DNA from: Collinsella aerofaciens
GTDB lineage: Bacteria > Actinomycetota > Coriobacteriia > Coriobacteriales > Coriobacteriaceae
Reading direction: 5' to 3'
Length of the DNA: 64,000 bases
Assembly (NCBI RefSeq): GCF_009876115.1
Contig: NZ_WWSY01000002.1
Coordinates: 62,001 to 126,000 of the forward strand
The position numbers were made by a program, and so were the translations under genes. The notes below the pieces were generated by a model. It ran no database searches and was not told where the DNA came from. It saw only the letters and a program-made list of their open reading frames with translations. This document shows, piece by piece, positions 1-8,476 of the stretch. Numbering within the stretch: position 1 is the stretch's first letter; every line of letters starts with the position of its first letter.

Positions 1-144
1 AACACGTGAAGGCTCGTACATAGCAACTCCCCTAACGGCTGGATAAACCAGCGTTTAACCTTATAGAGAAGTCTACGAACTCGCGCGGACACAAATTCGC
101 CCCACCCGCGCCTTTTCGACCGTTTGTCGCTACGCCATCTGATT
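1..144. other. Non-coding left edge
   Basis: No convincing gene is seen here. A small hairpin at 34-55 (GCTGG paired with CCAGC, flanked by AAC/GTT) lies about 90 bases past the stop of the aldehyde dehydrogenase and could be a weak terminator for that leftward transcript. Confidence 0.3.
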
Positions 145-1524
145 CTAATGCACAAACATGCGCACGAACTTGTGCTTCCAGCTTGCATAAGGGGCATAGC
201 GGAATGACACGTCCAACCACGTTGCCTTGTTCACGATGCTCTTCTTGTGGCTAAACGTATCGAAGCTCTCGCGTCCATGGTACTGTCCCATACCGCTCGC
301 CCCCATGCCGCCAAAGCCCATATGGCTCGTGGCCAAATGCATGATCGTGTCGTTGACGCAGCCGCCGCCAAAGGGCACGTAGCGCACAAAGCGTTGCTGG
401 ACCTCACGATCCTGACTAAAGATATACAGGGCCAGCGGCGTCGGGCGATTCGTGATGAACGCCTCGGCCTCATCTAGGCTCTCAAACGTCAGCACCGGTA
501 AGATGGGGCCAAAAATCTCCTCCTGCATTACGGCGTCATCGGGGGTCACGCCGTCTAGAATCGTCGGTTCAATCTTGAGCGACGACTCGCGCGCCGTGCC
601 TCCCAGCACAACCTTGTCGGGGTCGATCAGCCCGCGCACGCGCCCAAAATGCTTGGCGTTGACGATATGCCCGTAATCCTCGTTATCGAGCGGATGGTCG
701 CCAAACATACGGCGGACCTCCTCCTTGATGAGGCCCAACAGTTCATCGTGCACGCGCACGTCGACCAGCAGGTAGTCGGGCGCCACGCAGGTCTGTCCCA
801 CATTGAGCCACTTACCAAAGGCGATACGCCGTGCCGCGACCTTCAAGTTTGCCGTCGCATCCACGATGCAGGGACTCTTTCCGCCCAGCTCAAGCGTCAC
901 GGGCGTAAGGTTTTTACTTGCGCGCTCCATGACGAGTTTGCCGACCGGAACGCTACCGGTAAAGAAGATCTTGTCCCAGCGCTCATCGAGCAGCGCCTCG
1001 TTCTCGGCGCGCCCGCCCTCGACAACCGTCACCAGGCACGGATCAAATGCCTCATCACAGATTTGCTTGAGCACCGCGCTCGATGCCGGAGCATAGGCAC
1101 TCGGCTTGATGACCGCGGTGTTGCCCGCGGCAAGGGCGCCAGCGAGCGGCTCGAGCGTCAGCAAAAACGGATAGTTCCAGGGCGCCATGATGAGCGTGAC
1201 ACCATAGGGCACGGCTTGCGTTTTGCACACGCTTACGGCGTTGGCGAGGTCACACGGACGCAGGCGTGGACGACTCCATCGAGCCACATGTGCAATCTGA
1301 TGACGAATCTCGGAAAGCGAGGTGCCGATCTCACACATATAGGCCTCGTCATGCGACTTTCCCAAATCGGTCTTGAGCGCATGGGCGATATCGGTCTCGT
1401 GTGCCCGCACCGCCTCGCGCAGGCGCACGAGGGCGCGGCGTCGAGCATCGACATCAAACGTGGCGTGCGTCTTAAAATAGGCGCGCTGATCGGCAACGAT
1501 GCGCGCGATTTCCTCGGTATTCAT
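145..1524 (-). CDS. NAD(P)-dependent aldehyde dehydrogenase, class 3-like
   Basis: A 459-residue cytosolic ALDH that should oxidise aldehydes to acids with NAD(P)+. The N-terminal cofactor domain holds APWNYPF (about 114-120) and the FTGS motif (188-191). The general-base glutamate sits in LELGGKSP (Glu212) and the nucleophile in GQTCVAP (Cys246). The length and the short N-terminus match class 3 (fatty/aromatic aldehyde) enzymes rather than 500-residue class 1/2 enzymes. It lies 8 bases downstream of an iron alcohol dehydrogenase on the same strand, so the two probably form an alcohol-aldehyde-acid operon. The natural substrate cannot be read from sequence. Confidence 0.9.
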   Translation of the reverse strand: MNTEEIARIVADQRAYFKTHATFDVDARRRALVRLREAVRAHETDIAHALKTDLGKSHDEAYMCEIGTSLSEIRHQIAHVARWSRPRLRPCDLANAVSVCKTQAVPYGVTLIMAPWNYPFLLTLEPLAGALAAGNTAVIKPSAYAPASSAVLKQICDEAFDPCLVTVVEGGRAENEALLDERWDKIFFTGSVPVGKLVMERASKNLTPVTLELGGKSPCIVDATANLKVAARRIAFGKWLNVGQTCVAPDYLLVDVRVHDELLGLIKEEVRRMFGDHPLDNEDYGHIVNAKHFGRVRGLIDPDKVVLGGTARESSLKIEPTILDGVTPDDAVMQEEIFGPILPVLTFESLDEAEAFITNRPTPLALYIFSQDREVQQRFVRYVPFGGGCVNDTIMHLATSHMGFGGMGASGMGQYHGRESFDTFSHKKSIVNKATWLDVSFRYAPYASWKHKFVRMFVH

Positions 1525-1532
1525 GGGCCCTC

Positions 1533-2753
1533 CTAGTTCTCGCCCTCAAACATACCATCTGCAACGACTTCATACATATGCTCGAGCTCCAAGCGGTCCA
1601 TTAATAGCGGAACGGGGTACAGCGGATTGGCCTCGGCATCGGCATGCGTCGCCATTTGCGGAATATCGGAGCGGCGAATACCCGAAACATATTTGGGGAT
1701 TCCCAGGGCCTCGTTCATGCGGTCGACCCAATCGATAAAGGCCTCGGCCGCCAGGCTGTCCTGCGCGTTAGCCGGCGCGATACCGGCCATGCGGGCGAGA
1801 TCGGCGAGTTTAGGAGCAGCAGCTTCGCCATAGGCGCGAAGCATATGCGGCAGGATGATAGCGTTGGCCAAGCCGTGCGGAATCCCGTAACGCCCGCCCA
1901 AGCTGTGCGCGATGGCATGAACGTATCCAACATAGGAGCGCGTAAAGGCAACACCCGCCTTATACGCCGCCGAAAGCATATTGCGACGCGCACGCATGTT
2001 GTCGCCATGCTCATAGGCCTCGAGCAAATTGTCGTGGATGAGCTGAACCGCCTGTCGCGCCATCTTGCGCGTATAGGACGTGGTGCTTCGCCCGATAAAG
2101 GCCTCGACGGCATGCGTCAGGGCGTCCATGCCCGTTTGCCCCGTAATGGAGGCGGGCAGGCCGCGCGTAAACTCGGGGTCGTGCACCGCAAAGCGCGGGA
2201 TAAGCACAAAGTCGTTAATGGGATACTTGTAGTGTGTCTCGTCATCGGTAATTACCGCCGCAAGCGTGACCTCGCTTCCCGTACCTGCCGTGGTGGGAAC
2301 GGCGATGAGCAGCGGCAGGCGACGATGAATCCGCAACAGGCCGCGCATCTTGTTGATGGGCTTGTTCGGCTGCGCGATACTTGCTCCCACGCCCTTGGCG
2401 CAGTCCATGGCCGATCCTCCGCCAAAACCGATAATGGCCTGGCAGGCGCTCTCTCGATACAGGGACGCCGCCTCCTCCACATTCGAGACCGTGGGGTTCG
2501 CACACGTTTTGGCATAGACCGCAACGTCGATTCCCTTGGACGCGAGCGCTGTCTCGAGCGGTGCCGTGAGCCCCAGACGGGCAATGCCGGGATCCGTCAC
2601 GATAAGAACCCGCTGTATCGAACGCTTTTGAAGCACTGTGGGCACATCCTCAGCATGCTCCAGGATGCGTGGCTCGGTATAGGGCAGCACCGGCAATGCG
2701 ATACGAAAAATCGTCTGATATGTTCGGCACCAGGCGCGGCGGGCTAGATGCAT
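1533..2753 (-). CDS. Iron-containing alcohol dehydrogenase
   Basis: A 406-residue group III alcohol dehydrogenase. The nucleotide-binding loop GGGSAMD is at about 111-117, followed by PTTAGTGSE. The metal ligands expected in the family are visible: an Asp upstream, GMDALTHAVEA, VHAIAHSLGG and the GIPHG histidine. It should interconvert alcohols or diols and aldehydes with NAD(P)H. The start is supported by GAGGGAG upstream of the ATG. It is the first gene of a probable operon with the aldehyde dehydrogenase. Paired 14-bp operator-like sites lie just upstream. Confidence 0.92.
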   Translation of the reverse strand: MHLARRAWCRTYQTIFRIALPVLPYTEPRILEHAEDVPTVLQKRSIQRVLIVTDPGIARLGLTAPLETALASKGIDVAVYAKTCANPTVSNVEEAASLYRESACQAIIGFGGGSAMDCAKGVGASIAQPNKPINKMRGLLRIHRRLPLLIAVPTTAGTGSEVTLAAVITDDETHYKYPINDFVLIPRFAVHDPEFTRGLPASITGQTGMDALTHAVEAFIGRSTTSYTRKMARQAVQLIHDNLLEAYEHGDNMRARRNMLSAAYKAGVAFTRSYVGYVHAIAHSLGGRYGIPHGLANAIILPHMLRAYGEAAAPKLADLARMAGIAPANAQDSLAAEAFIDWVDRMNEALGIPKYVSGIRRSDIPQMATHADAEANPLYPVPLLMDRLELEHMYEVVADGMFEGEN

Positions 2754-2772
2754 AAAGGAAACTCCCTCATTT

Positions 2773-2850
2773 GTTGATTGGTCAACATTTGCTCGACCGA
2801 TTGTACTCAGCGGCGTCCGTATATGACTTGCAAACCGTTAATCAATCAAC
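2773..2850. promoter_or_regulatory. Paired operator-like sites upstream of the ADH-ALDH operon
   Basis: GTTGATTGGTCAAC at 2773-2786 is a near-palindrome. The reverse complement of GTTAATCAATCAAC at 2837-2850 is GTTGATTGATTAAC, which differs at only two positions. Two related 14-mers about 64 bp apart in the AT-rich gap upstream of the ADH start look like binding sites for one regulator. The regulator is unknown. Confidence 0.45.
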
Positions 2851-2867
2851 ATCTTCATATCTCAAAA

Positions 2868-2895
2868 TTGTTTTATTAAAAATCATTCCTAATAG
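2868..2895 (+). promoter_or_regulatory. Probable promoter of the rubrerythrin gene
   Basis: TTGTTT at 2868-2873 and TAATAG at 2890-2895 are separated by 16 bp in an AT-rich stretch. This would give a leader of roughly 105 nt before the ATG, which includes a GTCCGG...CCGGAC hairpin at about 2945-2973. Confidence 0.4.
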
Positions 2896-3009
2896 GCTTC
2901 ACATTTGGTTGCATTTATGGATAATAGAACTCGTCAAGACGCACGTCCGGAGAGGGCCCTTACGGGACCGGACGAGCGCACAATCGCCATCGATCGAAAG
3001 GATCGAATC

Positions 3010-3570
3010 ATGAAGTTTGTTTGCCCCGTTTGCGGTTATGTGGAAGAGTTCGACGGCGACCAGCTGCCCGAGGACTTCAAGTGCCCCCAGTGCGGCGTTC
3101 CCGGTTCTCGTTTCCTGAAGCAGGAGGAGGGCCAGCTCGAGTGGGCTGCCGAGCACGTCGTGGGCGTCGCCAAGATGGAGGGCGTCTCCGAGGACATCGT
3201 TGCCGACCTGCGCGCCAACTTTGAGGGCGAGTGCTCTGAGGTCGGTATGTACCTGGCCATGGCTCGCGTCGCTCATCGCGAGGGCTATCCCGAGATCGGC
3301 CTGTACTGGGAGAAGGCTGCCCACGAGGAGGCCGAGCACGCCGCTAAGTTCGCTGAGCTCCTGGGCGAGGTCGTGACCGACTCCACCAAGAAGAACCTCG
3401 AGATGCGCGTTGAGGCCGAGAACGGCGCCACCGCCGGCAAGACCGATCTTGCCAAGCGCGCCAAGGCCGCTGGCCTTGATGCCATCCACGACACCGTGCA
3501 CGAGATGGCTCGCGACGAGGCTCGCCACGGCAAGGCTTTCGCCGGCCTGCTCAAGCGCTACTTTGGCTAA
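3010..3570 (+). CDS. Reverse rubrerythrin (rubredoxin domain first)
   Basis: A 186-residue protein with an N-terminal rubredoxin-like iron site (CPVCGY at about 5-10 and CPQCG near 27-31) followed by a ferritin-like di-iron four-helix domain. The latter carries ExxH-type motifs ([13 protein letters not shown] and [13 protein letters not shown]). Domain order is the reverse of classical rubrerythrin. The family reduces peroxide in anaerobes. The ATG at 3010 is chosen because GAAAGGA precedes it and the CPVCG motif begins immediately; the longer in-frame extension has no ribosome site. Codon use is strongly biased (GAG, CTG, AAG), which suggests high expression. It is monocistronic, with a terminator downstream. 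Confidence 0.93.
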   Translation: MKFVCPVCGYVEEFDGDQLPEDFKCPQCGVPGSRFLKQEEGQLEWAAEHVVGVAKMEGVSEDIVADLRANFEGECSEVGMYLAMARVAHREGYPEIGLYWEKAAHEEAEHAAKFAELLGEVVTDSTKKNLEMRVEAENGATAGKTDLAKRAKAAGLDAIHDTVHEMARDEARHGKAFAGLLKRYFG

Positions 3571-3604
3571 GCCAACCGCTTGAGACATAACCTCTAGCTC
3601 GATG

Positions 3605-3636
3605 AGGCCCGGACCGTATCGGTTCGGGCCTTTTTG
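3605..3636 (+). terminator. Rho-independent terminator after rubrerythrin
   Basis: GGCCCGGACC and GGTTCGGGCC form a stem around a TGTATC-type loop, followed by five T residues at 3631-3635. Confidence 0.85.
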
Positions 3637-3700
3637 TGTCTCGAGGACTCGTTAACGCCCTGAAATAGAGCCATCTTCGGCATCGGTCTCTCGTCAAAAA

Positions 3701-3823
3701 CTAAGTGAGTAGACTTTTCGAAACTTGCCGAGCAGACCATCCGTATTGCTTTATAAAGTCGCAGGTAAATGACTTGTTTCAAAACGGCCTAGTCGCCAAA
3801 GTGCCAAAAGCCTACTCACTTAG
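3701..3823. repeat. About 123-bp element with terminal inverted repeats, copy 1
   Basis: The left end CTAAGTGAGTAGACTTTT and the right end, read on the other strand, CTAAGTGAGTAGGCTTTT match at 17 of 18 positions. A second, diverged copy lies at 5121-5242 in the same orientation. The right end supplies the stop codon of the leftward gene ending at 3812. There is no ORF inside, so it resembles a MITE-like or structured 3'-end element. Confidence 0.75.
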
Positions 3824-4939
3824 AACCGCAGCCGTCCACGATCGAGCTGTTTTGTGTCTAACTGGCATCTTTCCGTCAATTACTCCCAATTTTGTCCAGT
3901 CAACGAATAGTTCAGACCGGAGTAATGTCTCAGCCCTTTGCTCATCTGAGCTTTTATCACGATATTCAGCATCGAGCATCCTGCATACGGCCTTAACGAT
4001 CGCGTGGAATCTACCCTCATCGGATATCTGTCTGTGTGTCAGGAGAAGTACATCGTAGCCCATGGCCTGAAGGGCCGTCATGCGGTCAGCGTCACGCAAG
4101 CCATCCCCTGCGCGTCCGTGCGAGGCCTTTCCCTGACATTCAATGGCCACCTGTCGCCTGCCGTCCGGCGAAGAAAGAAGTAGGTCGATATATACACGGG
4201 ACTTTCCCACAATCGCTCGAGCACTTGTGCTTAGCATCACTTCAACATTAAGCTCTATGCCGCAAAAACCTTCGCCTCCCAGGGATCGCGGCAGTGCAAG
4301 TAGCAAATACGTCTCGACCTCAAAAGGCGACGCGGCGCCCAATGGAACGAGTTGCGATACCGCTATAAATCTATTGCCGTAACGCATCCCGCAAACATCT
4401 GAACAAAAACGGTCAAGGTCTCCGCCCAAAACCAAAGCGTCTCGACGCCATAAATTTGAGGCGGTGCCGTCCTCGGACGGGCAGCGCACCCAACCGAACG
4501 TTGTCGAAATCGCGCCCGAATCAATTGCACGCGAAAGCTCCGCCTCAAGTGCCGCCGGCAGGGCACATACCGCAAACAAGCCACACATCTCCGCCAATAC
4601 CAAAAGAAGCTGAAGATCCGTCAGATGCCGCAACATGATGAATGCCGTCAGGAGAGGAGACGTAATCAAAAACCCATGCTCCGTTTCCAGCACGAATTCC
4701 CTGGGAAGCTCACCAAGAAACAGCCGCTGCCTAATACTGGCAGGACAAGTCCGTTTGTTTCTCGTCCGAACCAATGTATACAACGGAAAACCGAGCGCGA
4801 CCGCAGCCGTCGGGTTACGGGCGAGGTCATATCGCTGCCGGTCTTCTTCCGGTCGTGGAAGCGGCGGACACAAAGCGCGGACTTGAGGGGGCAATCGCCA
4901 GTACCTAAAAGCCGATATGTCGCAAAGTAAATCCTTCAT
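3812..4939 (-). CDS. Orphan protein with a C-terminal PD-(D/E)XK/DUF559-like segment
   Basis: A protein of about 375 residues that I do not recognise as a named family. Its C-terminal half has a pattern typical of Vsr/DUF559-like nuclease folds: VYIDLLLSS, then QVAIECQGKASH, then DADRMTALQAMGYDVLLLTH. This gives an acidic residue followed by E-x-Q-G-K, and a conserved R/GY helix-strand. The N-terminal half resembles no domain I know. G+C is visibly lower than in the neighbours, and its 3' end runs into the TIR element, so it may be acquired cargo. The start is uncertain: a GTG at 4945 and an ATG at 4939 both lack a good Shine-Dalgarno site. Confidence 0.6.
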   Translation of the reverse strand: MKDLLCDISAFRYWRLPPQVRALCPPLPRPEEDRQRYDLARNPTAAVALGFPLYTLVRTRNKRTCPASIRQRLFLGELPREFVLETEHGFLITSPLLTAFIMLRHLTDLQLLLVLAEMCGLFAVCALPAALEAELSRAIDSGAISTTFGWVRCPSEDGTASNLWRRDALVLGGDLDRFCSDVCGMRYGNRFIAVSQLVPLGAASPFEVETYLLLALPRSLGGEGFCGIELNVEVMLSTSARAIVGKSRVYIDLLLSSPDGRRQVAIECQGKASHGRAGDGLRDADRMTALQAMGYDVLLLTHRQISDEGRFHAIVKAVCRMLDAEYRDKSSDEQRAETLLRSELFVDWTKLGVIDGKMPVRHKTARSWTAAVLSE

Positions 4940-5022
4940 AGGCACAGGAAAACACGAATTTCAACCCAGCCAGTCACGCATTGGCGCGAACGCACCGAAA
5001 ATGGTGCCGAACGGACCGCTAA

Positions 5023-5088
5023 GTTTTCAACAGCCCTCCCCAACTGACCAAAAGCTTGCCAAGAACTGGACGAAGCCCTGTTGAAAAC
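5023..5088. repeat. Palindromic element upstream of the orphan nuclease-like gene
   Basis: GTTTTCAACAG (5023-5033) and CTGTTGAAAAC (5078-5088) are perfect 11-bp arms separated by 44 bp. The second arm is followed on the plus strand by CCCATTTTTAC. It lies between the orphan gene and the second TIR element. A minus-strand reading frame spans this region but looks spurious. Confidence 0.5.
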
Positions 5089-5120
5089 CCCATTTTTACT
5101 CGTGCGGAAGCTTTGTGCGG

Positions 5121-5242
5121 CAAGTGAGTAGACTTTTTGGAACATCCCGAGCAGACCGGTCATCCTGCTTTTCAAAACCGCAGGTAGATAGCTTGTTACA
5201 AAACTGCCTGGTCGCCAAAGTGCCAAAAGTCTACTCACTTAG
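5121..5242. repeat. About 122-bp element with terminal inverted repeats, copy 2
   Basis: This is a direct repeat of the element at 3701-3823. It has the same ends (AAGTGAGTAGACTTTT and its complement) and a shared interior (GAGCAGACC, CGCAGGTA, TCGCCAAAGTGCCAAAAG). The right end again overlaps the 3' end of a leftward gene: the TGA of the MocR/PdxR gene at 5235-5237 lies in the repeat. Confidence 0.75.
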
Positions 5243-6671
5243 GTTGCAGAGTGCCCCCCATTAGCTGCGATTCCAAAGTAGTTAGCACTTTTGGACTCAG
5301 ATCGTCATACTGAACAAGAATTTGAGTTGAGTTTTCAGGGACAGATGCGCCATCGGCACACCAAAAACAGTCACCGATATCGATAAAAGGGATGCTCGAG
5401 CGCGTGAGGGCCCGTGCAAAAGTGCTTCCGCCCGTTCCACGCTCCGCAACCACGATACAGTAAAGGCCCGCGTCTGCATGCTCGATCGAGACTTCCCCTG
5501 CCGGAAACGCTTTCCGCACAAGCGCCATCAGGCCATCGCGTGCCTCGCGAGCACGAACGCGCACGCGGTTCACATGTCGCTCGTAATCACCCGATTCCAG
5601 CAAGCGCGCTAAAGCGACCTGGTCAACAGAGCTCACCGACGAAGCGTAAAAACCAAGGTCGCGCCCAAACCGCTCCATTAGCTCATCGGGCAACACCATG
5701 TACGCTAGACGCAACGTCGATGACAGACTCTTCGAAAACGTGTTGGTGTAAATAACCGACTGGGCGGCATCGATCGATGCGAGCGCGGGAATCGGCTTGC
5801 CGGCAAGGCGAAACTCACAATCAAAGTCATCTTCGATGAGATACCGACCTGGTCGCTCGGCGGCCCAGCTCAGCAGCGCATAGCGACGCGCAATGCTCGT
5901 CACAAGGCCGGTCGGATACTGATGGGACGGCATCAGGTGAAGGACATCGGTCCCAGTTTTCTGCAGAGCGCTCAAGTCCACGCCCTCACCATCCAACGGG
6001 ATATGTCGAACTTTGCAACCCATAGCCTGATAGATGCGCGTCAGGCGCAAATAGCCCGGGTCCTCGACGGCATACACCTTGTCCGCGCCAAGCAACTGAA
6101 CCAACATGGTATCGAGCAGCTGGGCGCCCGCGCCGATAACGATGTTGTCGGGGTCGACATTCATGCCCCTCGTCCCACGCAGATGGTGAGCGATTGCGCG
6201 TCTTAGCCGAGCGGTGCCCTGTGCCGGTGCGGGCGAAAAGATTTCGCGTTCGTCTTCGGACGTCAGCGTCGCCCGTAACGCGCTTTGCCAAAGCCGCGCC
6301 GCCTCCAAAGCGGAAGGAGAAAGTGCATCGAATCGCTCGACCTGTCCGTTGACATCATGCGCGCTGGGGCCCACAGAGACGGCATCTCGCTCGACACCCT
6401 CCGCAGCCAAAGCCAAAACCGGCGCATCCGGAAGTTCGCACGCGTAGTAACCACGGCGCGGCTTTGAGCAAATATAGCCCTCGGCAAGCAACTGGCTATA
6501 TGCATTCTCGATGGTAATGACACTGATTCCCAGATGACTCGCAAAGGCGCGCTTAGATGGAAGATGCTCCCCCGCCGCAATGCGCCCGACAACAATATCA
6601 TCTCGAATTTGCTGGTAAACATACTCATAGAGCGATGCTTCGCCGCGGTTTTCCAAATTATAGTCAAGCAT
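5235..6671 (-). CDS. pdxR: MocR/PdxR-family regulator (GntR winged helix fused to aminotransferase fold)
   Basis: A 478-residue protein. The N-terminal GntR winged helix is at about 10-75 (LPSKRAFASHLGISVITIENAY). It is followed by a type I aminotransferase-like domain with the PLP lysine in FSKSLSSTLRLAY. It is divergent from pdxS, as PdxR is in other Gram-positive bacteria, where it senses PLP and controls pyridoxal 5'-phosphate synthesis. The start at 6671 is chosen over the ATG at 6704 because AGGTGA lies 7 bases upstream and nothing comparable precedes the longer form. The symbol rests on context; other MocR functions are possible. Confidence 0.8.
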   Translation of the reverse strand: MLDYNLENRGEASLYEYVYQQIRDDIVVGRIAAGEHLPSKRAFASHLGISVITIENAYSQLLAEGYICSKPRRGYYACELPDAPVLALAAEGVERDAVSVGPSAHDVNGQVERFDALSPSALEAARLWQSALRATLTSEDEREIFSPAPAQGTARLRRAIAHHLRGTRGMNVDPDNIVIGAGAQLLDTMLVQLLGADKVYAVEDPGYLRLTRIYQAMGCKVRHIPLDGEGVDLSALQKTGTDVLHLMPSHQYPTGLVTSIARRYALLSWAAERPGRYLIEDDFDCEFRLAGKPIPALASIDAAQSVIYTNTFSKSLSSTLRLAYMVLPDELMERFGRDLGFYASSVSSVDQVALARLLESGDYERHVNRVRVRAREARDGLMALVRKAFPAGEVSIEHADAGLYCIVVAERGTGGSTFARALTRSSIPFIDIGDCFWCADGASVPENSTQILVQYDDLSPKVLTTLESQLMGGTLQPK

Positions 6672-6682
6672 GAGTTTGTCAC

Positions 6683-6724
6683 CTGACCTTATCGAGTCAT
6701 TCAATCTGGCATTAGTCTGACCTT
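6683..6724. promoter_or_regulatory. Direct-repeat operator candidate between pdxR and pdxS
   Basis: CTGACCTT occurs at 6683-6690 and again at 6717-6724 in the same orientation, 34 bp apart (about three helical turns), in the divergent promoter region. MocR regulators commonly bind direct repeats, so these are plausible PdxR sites. This is inferred from position only. Confidence 0.4.
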
Positions 6725-6816
6725 GTTATTATCTCGAAAACTGAGTATTTCGCCATACCCAGCTCCCCGATAGGATGTTCCGTCAAGCAATGCACATGCC
6801 AACCAAGGGAGCAACC

Positions 6817-7707
6817 ATGGCAGAACAGACCAGCAAGGCCGATCGCGTCAAACTCAACCGCGAGCTCGCGCAGATGCTCAAGGGCGGCGTCATCATGGAC
6901 GTCACCACGCCCGAGCAGGCACGTATCGCCGAGGAGGCAGGCGCCTGCGCCGTCATGGCTCTCGAGCGCATCCCGGCCGACATCCGTGCCGCCGGCGGCG
7001 TGTCGCGCATGAGTGACCCCAAGATGATCAAGGGCATTCAGGAGGCCGTCTCCATCCCCGTCATGGCCAAGTGCCGCATCGGCCACATCGTCGAGGCGCA
7101 GGTCCTTCAGGCCATCGAGATCGACTACATCGACGAGTCCGAGGTTCTCTCCCCCGCCGACGATGTCTACCACATCGACAAGACCCAGTTTGACGTCCCG
7201 TTTGTCTGCGGTGCCCGCGACCTGGGCGAGGCGCTGCGCCGCGTCGCCGAGGGCGCCACGATGATCCGCACCAAGGGCGAGCCGGGCACGGGCGACGTGG
7301 TCCAGGCCGTGCGCCACATGCGCAAGATCCAAAAGCAAATCCGCGACGTTGTCGCCCTGCGCGACGACGAGCTCTTTGAGGCAGCCAAGCAGCTGCAGGT
7401 TCCGGTCGAGCTGGTGCGCGAGGTCCATGCCACGGGCAAGCTTCCCGTCGTGAACTTTGCTGCTGGCGGCGTAGCGACCCCCGCCGATGCCGCGCTGATG
7501 ATGCGGCTGGGCGCCGAGGGCGTATTTGTCGGCTCGGGCATCTTTAAGAGCGGCGACCCCGCCAAGCGCGCTGCCGCCATCGTTAAGGCCGTGGCTAACT
7601 TCACCGACGCCAAACTCATCGCTGAGCTTTCGGAGGACCTGGGCGAGGCTATGGTGGGCATCAACGCTGACGAGATCGAGATCATAATGGAGGAGCGCGG
7701 ACGCTAG
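6817..7707 (+). CDS. pdxS: Pyridoxal 5'-phosphate synthase subunit PdxS
   Basis: A 296-residue TIM-barrel synthase of the DXP-independent vitamin B6 route. It condenses ribose 5-phosphate, glyceraldehyde 3-phosphate and ammonia. Family hallmarks are [25 protein letters not shown] (one catalytic lysine), TKGEPGTG (second lysine region) and [12 protein letters not shown]. The ATG at 6817 is preceded by AAGGGAG; two upstream in-frame ATGs would add residues outside the family. pdxT follows after 20 bases, so PdxS and PdxT are co-expressed and form the dodecamer-type complex. Confidence 0.97.
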   Translation: MAEQTSKADRVKLNRELAQMLKGGVIMDVTTPEQARIAEEAGACAVMALERIPADIRAAGGVSRMSDPKMIKGIQEAVSIPVMAKCRIGHIVEAQVLQAIEIDYIDESEVLSPADDVYHIDKTQFDVPFVCGARDLGEALRRVAEGATMIRTKGEPGTGDVVQAVRHMRKIQKQIRDVVALRDDELFEAAKQLQVPVELVREVHATGKLPVVNFAAGGVATPADAALMMRLGAEGVFVGSGIFKSGDPAKRAAAIVKAVANFTDAKLIAELSEDLGEAMVGINADEIEIIMEERGR

Positions 7708-7727
7708 TCCGGCAGAAAGGATCGTAC

Positions 7728-8315
7728 ATGAGCGATTACGCAGACCAGACGGTCGCCGTGCTGGCGGTCCAAGGTGCTTTTGCCGAGCACGAGGCGAGGC
7801 TGTCCGAGCTGGGCGCACGTTGTATTGAGCTGAGGCAGGCGGCTGATTTGAAGCAGAACTTTGACCGTCTGGTACTTCCCGGCGGCGAGTCTACCGTTCA
7901 AGGGAAACTGCTTGATGAGTTGGGCATGCTCGAGGAGCTTCGTGCCCGCATCGCTGAAGGCATGCCCGTCCTGGGCACCTGCGCCGGCCTGATTCTGCTG
8001 GCTCACGACCTTGCCGCCCATGACGATAAGGGCACGCCGCGTTTGGCAACCATGGATGTACTTGTCGAGCGCAATGCCTATGGCAGACAGCTCGGCAGTT
8101 TTCGCACCAAGGGACAGGTAGACGGCATCGACGGTGAAGTGCCGCTGACGTTTATCCGCGCGCCCCGCATCGTCGAGGTCCACGGCGACGCCAAGGCCTT
8201 GGCAGAGGTCGATGGTCGCATCGTCGCCGCCCGCCAGGGCAACCAGCTCAGCGTAACCTTCCACCCCGAACTCGATGAAGACACCCGCCTCCACGAACTG
8301 TTCCTACAAATGTAG
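7728..8315 (+). CDS. pdxT: PLP synthase glutaminase subunit PdxT
   Basis: A 195-residue class I glutamine amidotransferase that releases ammonia from glutamine and channels it to PdxS. VLAVQGAFAEH is the N-terminal signature. PGGESTV forms the oxyanion region, the nucleophile is Cys in LGTCAGLILL, and the His-Glu pair is in TFHPEL. GAAAGGA precedes the ATG, 20 bases after pdxS, giving an operon. Confidence 0.97.
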   Translation: MSDYADQTVAVLAVQGAFAEHEARLSELGARCIELRQAADLKQNFDRLVLPGGESTVQGKLLDELGMLEELRARIAEGMPVLGTCAGLILLAHDLAAHDDKGTPRLATMDVLVERNAYGRQLGSFRTKGQVDGIDGEVPLTFIRAPRIVEVHGDAKALAEVDGRIVAARQGNQLSVTFHPELDEDTRLHELFLQM

Positions 8316-8354
8316 GCGGAATAGAAACGAGCGTGGATTTTCGGACACACAACA

Positions 8355-8424
8355 AATGAGAGTGGATAATCTCCCACTTTGAGCTTGAATGCAGGCTCAA
8401 ACCGGGAGATTATCCACTCTCATT
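8355..8424. repeat. 70-bp nested palindrome with T-tail
   Basis: Two perfect 21-bp arms (8355-8375 and 8404-8424, core GAGTGGATAATCTCCC and its complement) enclose a second stem (TTTGAGC/GCTCAAA). The right arm ends in six T residues at 8423-8428. It could terminate pdxST, but the stem is far longer than an ordinary terminator. Confidence 0.8.
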
Positions 8425-8476
8425 TTTTAGTGCAAATGATTCCTTGGGGATGCCGATGTTTTGGTACCGACAGCGA

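Noticed and set aside
649..1536. 295-residue plus-strand ORF
   Set aside because: It is antisense to the well-supported aldehyde dehydrogenase. Composition is arginine/histidine-rich with no domain and no ribosome site.
1644..2747. 367-residue plus-strand ORF
   Set aside because: Shadow of the iron alcohol dehydrogenase; no recognisable protein features.
4936..5238. 100-residue minus-strand ORF in the TIR element region
   Set aside because: It lies wholly inside repeat and palindrome sequence, has no ribosome site, and similar frames would appear by chance in each repeat copy.
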